Shown here piece after piece: positions 7,791 to 10,451 of a stretch of DNA of 10,451 bases. The notes beneath the pieces are model-generated. The model made no database searches and was not told the origin of the DNA. It saw only the letters and a list, made by a program, of their open reading frames with translations. The position numbers were made by a program, and so were the translations under genes. Position 1 is the first letter of the stretch, and the number at the start of each line of letters is the position of its first letter. This stretch comes from CAYWBI01 sp964456445 (GTDB lineage Bacteria > Calditrichota > Calditrichia > Calditrichales > J004): the NCBI GenBank assembly GCA_964456445.1, contig CAYWBI010000133.1, forward strand, positions 1-10,451, written 5' to 3'.

Positions 7791-7831
7791 GGAAAAGGGT
7801 CACTCCCGTCCCTTTTCCTTTTTATTCTTTT
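7791..7831 (+). terminator. intrinsic terminator of the dcw operon
   Basis: A perfect 9-bp inverted repeat, GGAAAAGGG (7791-7799) and CCCTTTTCC (7810-7818), with a 10-nt loop is followed directly by a T-rich run (7819-7831, eleven T in 13 nt). It starts 24 nt after the ftsZ stop. This is a classical Rho-independent terminator for the + strand transcript. Because A runs precede the stem on the + strand only weakly, it is unlikely to act for the opposing kinase transcript. Confidence 0.88.
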
Positions 7832-7920
7832 GTCCAGAGAAAACAAGATTGGTTAAGAATAAGCGCTGCACATAGGATATTGAAACGAAGAACGAATAAA
7901 CAATATTCAATAATCAATAT

Positions 7921-8012
7921 TCATTTGAAGAACGCGGTGAATCGATATGCCTGGGTATAAATGGCCAGGAGATCGAAACTGTAAAAGCAGCCCGGCAATG
8001 GATGAGCGTTGC
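7921..8012 (+). other. repeat core, copy A: possible structured element
   Basis: The 92-nt core contains three short hairpins in series. They are CCTGG (7950-7954) with CCAGG (7965-7969) around a 10-nt loop, CTGT (7979-7982) with GCAG (7987-7990) around AAAA, and GCAATG (7995-8000) with CGTTGC (8007-8012) around a 6-nt loop. The strand shown is arbitrary for the first hairpin, but the third contains a T-G pair that is stable only as RNA read in the + direction. An ATG at 7947 opens a 28-codon frame ending at 8033, which I do not call as a gene. Whether this is transcribed, given the terminator upstream, cannot be seen. Confidence 0.4.
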
Positions 8013-8063
8013 GTATTGCGTATTGGGTATTAAAACGAAAAACAAATAAACAATATTCAATTT

Positions 8064-8155
8064 TCATTTGAAGAACGCGGCGGATCGATATGCCTGGGTA
8101 TAAATGGCCAGGAGATCAAAACTGTAAAAGCAGCCCGGCAACGGATGAGCGTTGC
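8064..8155 (+). other. repeat core, copy B: possible structured element
   Basis: Second copy of the core. The three hairpins are kept at 8093-8112, 8122-8133 and 8138-8155. Relative to copy A the third stem reads GCAACG, so the U-G pair becomes a C-G pair and pairing is preserved. An A-to-G change at 8083 creates GATC, which can extend the first hairpin by pairing with the GATC at 8114-8117. The frame opened by the ATG at 8090 runs on to 8290, into the end of the opposing kinase gene. Confidence 0.4.
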
Positions 8156-8258
8156 TTATTGGATATTGAAAAAAAGAATAATGAGGGAATGTTCAACGCC
8201 ATCGGATCATGGAAGATAGGAAGTCTGATGTTGGTTGTTTTCTGCCGAAATGTTAAAC

Positions 8259-10229
8259 TTAGCTTTCCAGTATTACACGGATTTTTTTAAGCAGATCCAT
8301 GGGTGAAAAAGGTTTTTGAATAAACTGTGTCCCCGGGTCAAGGATGCCCTGTTCATCAATGGCATTGTCGGTATAGCCGGACATGAATAAAATTTTTGTT
8401 CCTTCTTTAAAATTGCTCAGATTTTCGATAAGTTTTTTACCGCCCATCTCGGGCATCACCACATCGGTTAAAATAAGCTGAATGGCGTCGCGGTATTCCG
8501 TATATTTGCCCATTGCGTCCCGGCCATTAACCGCTTCGATGATTTTATAACCATAGGTTTCCAGCATTTCACAAACCAGTTCACGTACTTGCTCTTCGTC
8601 CTCCACAACCAAAATGGTTTCACTGCCTGGCACAGGGGTTTCCTTTTTAAGGTCATTGTTCATGACCGTTTTGACGATCTCTGCCCGGGGCCCTTCATCT
8701 TCTTTTTTTAACTGAAATAAAATACGGAAAGTAGTCCCTTGGCCTTCGTGGCTATCAACTTCTAAATGCAGACCGCTTTGTTGTACAATTCCATAAACAG
8801 TGGAAAGTCCTAACCCTGTCCCTTTGCCCAGCTCTTTTGTTGTAAAGAAGGGTTCAAAAATATGATTTTGAGTTTCAGAACTCATACCTACGCCCGTATC
8901 GGTAATCTTAAGGGCAACATATTTGCCCGCAGGGATGCTGTCGTGGTTTAAGATGCGTGTTTTGTCCAGCGTATATCTTTCGGTACTTATAAGTAGTTGC
9001 CCGCCATCAGGCATGGCGTCCCGGCTGTTAACCACAAGATTCATGATTACGGTCTCTATCTGACCGGCGTCCGCTTCAATCAGGCCCGGGTTGTCAATTA
9101 ACCGGGTCTTTAAAATAATATTTTCCCCAATTAATCTTTTAAGCATTTTCTCAAGATTTTTTATAAGATCGTTAAGGTTGATCAAGCCCAATTGTAAGAC
9201 CTGCTTACGGCTGAAGGCAAGTAGCTGCCGGGTAAGCGATGCGGCCCTATCCGCGGCTTTATGGATTTCTTTAACTTTTCTGAATTCCGCGCTGTCCTTG
9301 TCCAGAACATTGAGCAAGCCGTTGCTATAGCCGGAAATTACAACAAGCAAGTTATTAAAGTCATGCGCAACCCCACCGGCCAATTGTCCAATGGCTTCCA
9401 TTTTTTGGGCTTGCCGTAATTGTTCCTCCAGGCCTTTTCGCTCGGTGACGTCCCGTCCCACACAAATAATAAGTACAGGTTTGCCCGAATCATCTTTTAT
9501 TGTAGAAGTCGAAAGATAGTAAGGAAATAATCTTTTGTCCTTGCGTTTGCAATAAACTTCTCCGTCCCAACAACTTTTGATGGAAAATGGAAGGATTTCA
9601 TTTTTGAACAATGAAGCGGAGTTTGAATCGCAAAGTTTATCAATTGGAAAGTTGTTAAGTTGTTCACGGGTGTATCCAAAAGTTTTCTGGAAGGCATTGT
9701 TGCTAAAGATGATATGTCCATTCAGGTCAATTATGGTTAAGCCTTCGCTGATACTCATCATGGCATGGGCCAGCATACTAATTTCAACCTCGGAACGACG
9801 TTTTTCCGCGATATCATTGATAATGGCAATAAAAAAAATCTCATCGTCAAACTTGCTTATGGAAAGTGATAGTTCCATTGGAAAGCTCTGCCCGTTGTGC
9901 CGCAGGGCCGATATTTCCATCTTTTCGATGGGTGTGCTGCCTTCGGAAACGGTCGTTGCAAATTTTGACAACAAAGCGTCAAAACGTAAGCGGTTCTGTT
10001 CAGGGATAAACTGAGAAAATTTTTGCCCACGGATTTCAACATCTTCACAACGGAATACCACTTCAGCTTCTTCATTTAAAATGAGAACATAGCCATCCTT
10101 GTCCAATAGCATCATGGGCTCATTACTGGCATAAAATACCGCATTGAGCAATTGGGTTATTTTTTGGGACAGGTTATCATATTCTGCCTGAGGTACTGGA
10201 CCATTAGTAGCCAAGCTGTTTTCCATCAT
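8259..10229 (-). CDS. Cytoplasmic hybrid sensor histidine kinase (PAS-PAS-HisKA-HATPase_c-REC)
   Basis: This is a two-component hybrid kinase of 656 aa with no membrane segment or signal peptide, so it should sense a cytoplasmic cue. Two PAS domains lie at about 26-142 and 150-262, the second ending in the PAC-type GRDVTERKGLEEQL. The HisKA dimerisation helix at about 275-345 carries the phospho-acceptor His289 in GGVAHDFNNLL. The ATPase domain at about 385-507 has an N-box (NLVVNSRDAM), a G1 box DTGVGM at 444-449, EPFFTTK, and a G2 box GKGTGLGLS at 468-476. A linker leads to a C-terminal receiver at about 537-654 with the acidic pair Glu543/Asp544, phospho-acceptor Asp589 in LTDVVMPEMGG, Ser617 and Lys639 in QKPF. 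ATG codons at 10229 and 10226 are tandem, and no clear RBS precedes them. It faces the dcw operon tail to tail. The ligand, output partner and any link to division are unknown. Confidence 0.93.
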   Translation of the reverse strand: MMENSLATNGPVPQAEYDNLSQKITQLLNAVFYASNEPMMLLDKDGYVLILNEEAEVVFRCEDVEIRGQKFSQFIPEQNRLRFDALLSKFATTVSEGSTPIEKMEISALRHNGQSFPMELSLSISKFDDEIFFIAIINDIAEKRRSEVEISMLAHAMMSISEGLTIIDLNGHIIFSNNAFQKTFGYTREQLNNFPIDKLCDSNSASLFKNEILPFSIKSCWDGEVYCKRKDKRLFPYYLSTSTIKDDSGKPVLIICVGRDVTERKGLEEQLRQAQKMEAIGQLAGGVAHDFNNLLVVISGYSNGLLNVLDKDSAEFRKVKEIHKAADRAASLTRQLLAFSRKQVLQLGLINLNDLIKNLEKMLKRLIGENIILKTRLIDNPGLIEADAGQIETVIMNLVVNSRDAMPDGGQLLISTERYTLDKTRILNHDSIPAGKYVALKITDTGVGMSSETQNHIFEPFFTTKELGKGTGLGLSTVYGIVQQSGLHLEVDSHEGQGTTFRILFQLKKEDEGPRAEIVKTVMNNDLKKETPVPGSETILVVEDEEQVRELVCEMLETYGYKIIEAVNGRDAMGKYTEYRDAIQLILTDVVMPEMGGKKLIENLSNFKEGTKILFMSGYTDNAIDEQGILDPGTQFIQKPFSPMDLLKKIRVILES

Positions 10230-10451
10230 TGGTTTTAATCCGAATAAACATTTAATTCTATCCTTGTTACAATTCGGCCAAAACGTATTGATGTTTAAAA
10301 ATGCAGTGTATAATGGAAAAATTGATCATTTATTTTACAAAGTTGTCCGATATGACCGAAGATGATAATTAAATCAATAATACTATTAGGAAATATGGCT
10401 CTACTGGGTTTTGTGTGGGTAAATACTTAGATAGCAAAGAAAATTCAGAAG
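10230..10451. other. upstream region of the sensor kinase, no gene seen
   Basis: These 222 AT-rich bases hold no convincing coding region. For the kinase (- strand), a TAGAAT box at 10257-10262 with TTGGCC 15 bp further upstream is a weak promoter candidate. On the + strand a perfect TATAAT at 10309-10314 has TTGATG 15 bp upstream, shorter than the usual spacing, which could start a divergent transcript leaving the window. Neither is strong enough to call on its own. Confidence 0.3.

Larger units (their letters stand above)
7857..8183. repeat. tandem array of a 143-bp unit, two copies plus remnants at both ends
   Basis: The marker GCGYTGC occurs at 7863-7869, 8006-8012 and 8149-8155, exactly 143 bp apart each time, and each is followed by GGRTATT (7875, 8025, 8161). 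This gives a degenerate tail of one unit (7857-7874), copy A (7875-8024), copy B (8025-8160) and a head remnant (8161 to about 8183). The best-kept part is a 92-nt core at 7921-8012 and 8064-8155, identical at 88 positions, all four differences being transitions. Copies also differ by a 7-nt change in the AT-rich segment with CAATATTCA motifs and by an extra TTGCGTA heptamer after copy A. The array fills most of the gene-free 7768-8258 region between ftsZ and the convergent kinase. Direction and function are unknown. Confidence 0.9.

Noticed and set aside
7760..7960. 66-codon + frame starting within the end of ftsZ
   Set aside because: It crosses the intrinsic terminator and the start of the repeat array, overlaps the ftsZ stop, and has no recognisable domain or RBS.
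7950..8117. Cluster of CCWGG and GATC methylation-type sites in the repeat core
   Set aside because: The CCTGG/CCAGG sites are simply the arms of the hairpin, and nothing shows that this organism has Dam or Dcm methylases.
7857..8183. CRISPR array
   Set aside because: The unit is about 143 bp with a 92-nt kept core and similar, not unique, connecting sequence. There are only two full copies and no cas genes nearby.
8160..8258. Terminator for the - strand kinase
   Set aside because: A T run exists on the - strand near 8167-8173, but I find no stable stem directly before it.
8090..8290. 66-codon + frame starting in repeat copy B
   Set aside because: The frame beyond the repeat is not shared with copy A, it runs into the opposing kinase gene, and the copy differences in it are all amino-acid replacements.
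10288..10314. + strand promoter TTGATG-N15-TATAAT
   Set aside because: The -10 is perfect but the spacer is short and no gene starts downstream inside the window; mentioned only as part of the region note.
10395..10430. 11-residue + frame with an AGGA just upstream
   Set aside because: Too short, only 3 nt between the AGGA and the ATG, and no repeat or homologue to support it.

Overview
The window holds the downstream half of a bacterial division and cell wall (dcw) cluster, followed by a repeat-bearing intergenic region and a convergent signalling gene. Read left to right on the + strand the genes are murD (3' part only), ftsW, murG, murC, ftsQ, ftsA and ftsZ. A 491-bp gap (7768-8258) follows, with a strong terminator and a small tandem repeat array. 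A soluble hybrid sensor kinase (PAS-PAS-HisKA-HATPase-REC) lies on the - strand at 8259-10229. The last 222 bp (10230-10451) are the upstream region of that kinase and show no convincing gene.

The organism is a Gram-negative-type bacterium of moderate GC. The order murD-ftsW-murG-murC-ftsQ-ftsA-ftsZ, with no murB or ddl between murC and ftsQ, is the order I know from the Bacteroidota/FCB side rather than from Proteobacteria. FtsA (409 aa) and FtsZ (400 aa, ending in a DLDIPTFLRKQ peptide) are of ordinary size, and ribosome binding sites are mostly clear. A lineage such as Calditrichota, Marinimicrobia or a similar environmental phylum is plausible. This placement is inference from gene order and protein style, not from a search.

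The dcw genes are tightly packed. murD/ftsW and ftsW/murG are each joined by a TAAAATG junction with 1 nt between stop and start, murC/ftsQ overlap by 11 nt, and ftsQ/ftsA overlap as ATGA. Gaps occur only before murC (40 nt) and before ftsZ (56 nt). The genes serve one process. MurC and MurD build the UDP-MurNAc-peptide, MurG makes lipid II, and FtsW polymerises it at the septum. FtsQ links the divisome across the membrane, and FtsA tethers the FtsZ ring. Two hairpins in a row, the second a textbook intrinsic terminator, close the operon after ftsZ.

The most unusual part is 7857-8183. It contains two near-complete copies of a 143-bp-period unit, flanked by a remnant tail on the left and a remnant head on the right. 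The 92-nt core is 88/92 identical between copies, with only transitions. It can fold into three consecutive hairpins, and one substitution turns a G-U pair into a G-C pair. Three reading frames are open across the core, but the substitutions do not favour silent change in any of them, so a structured RNA or REP-like element fits better than a peptide. A second observation is a CTP-like peptide in the middle of the FtsZ C-terminal linker, resembling the terminal FtsA-binding peptide.
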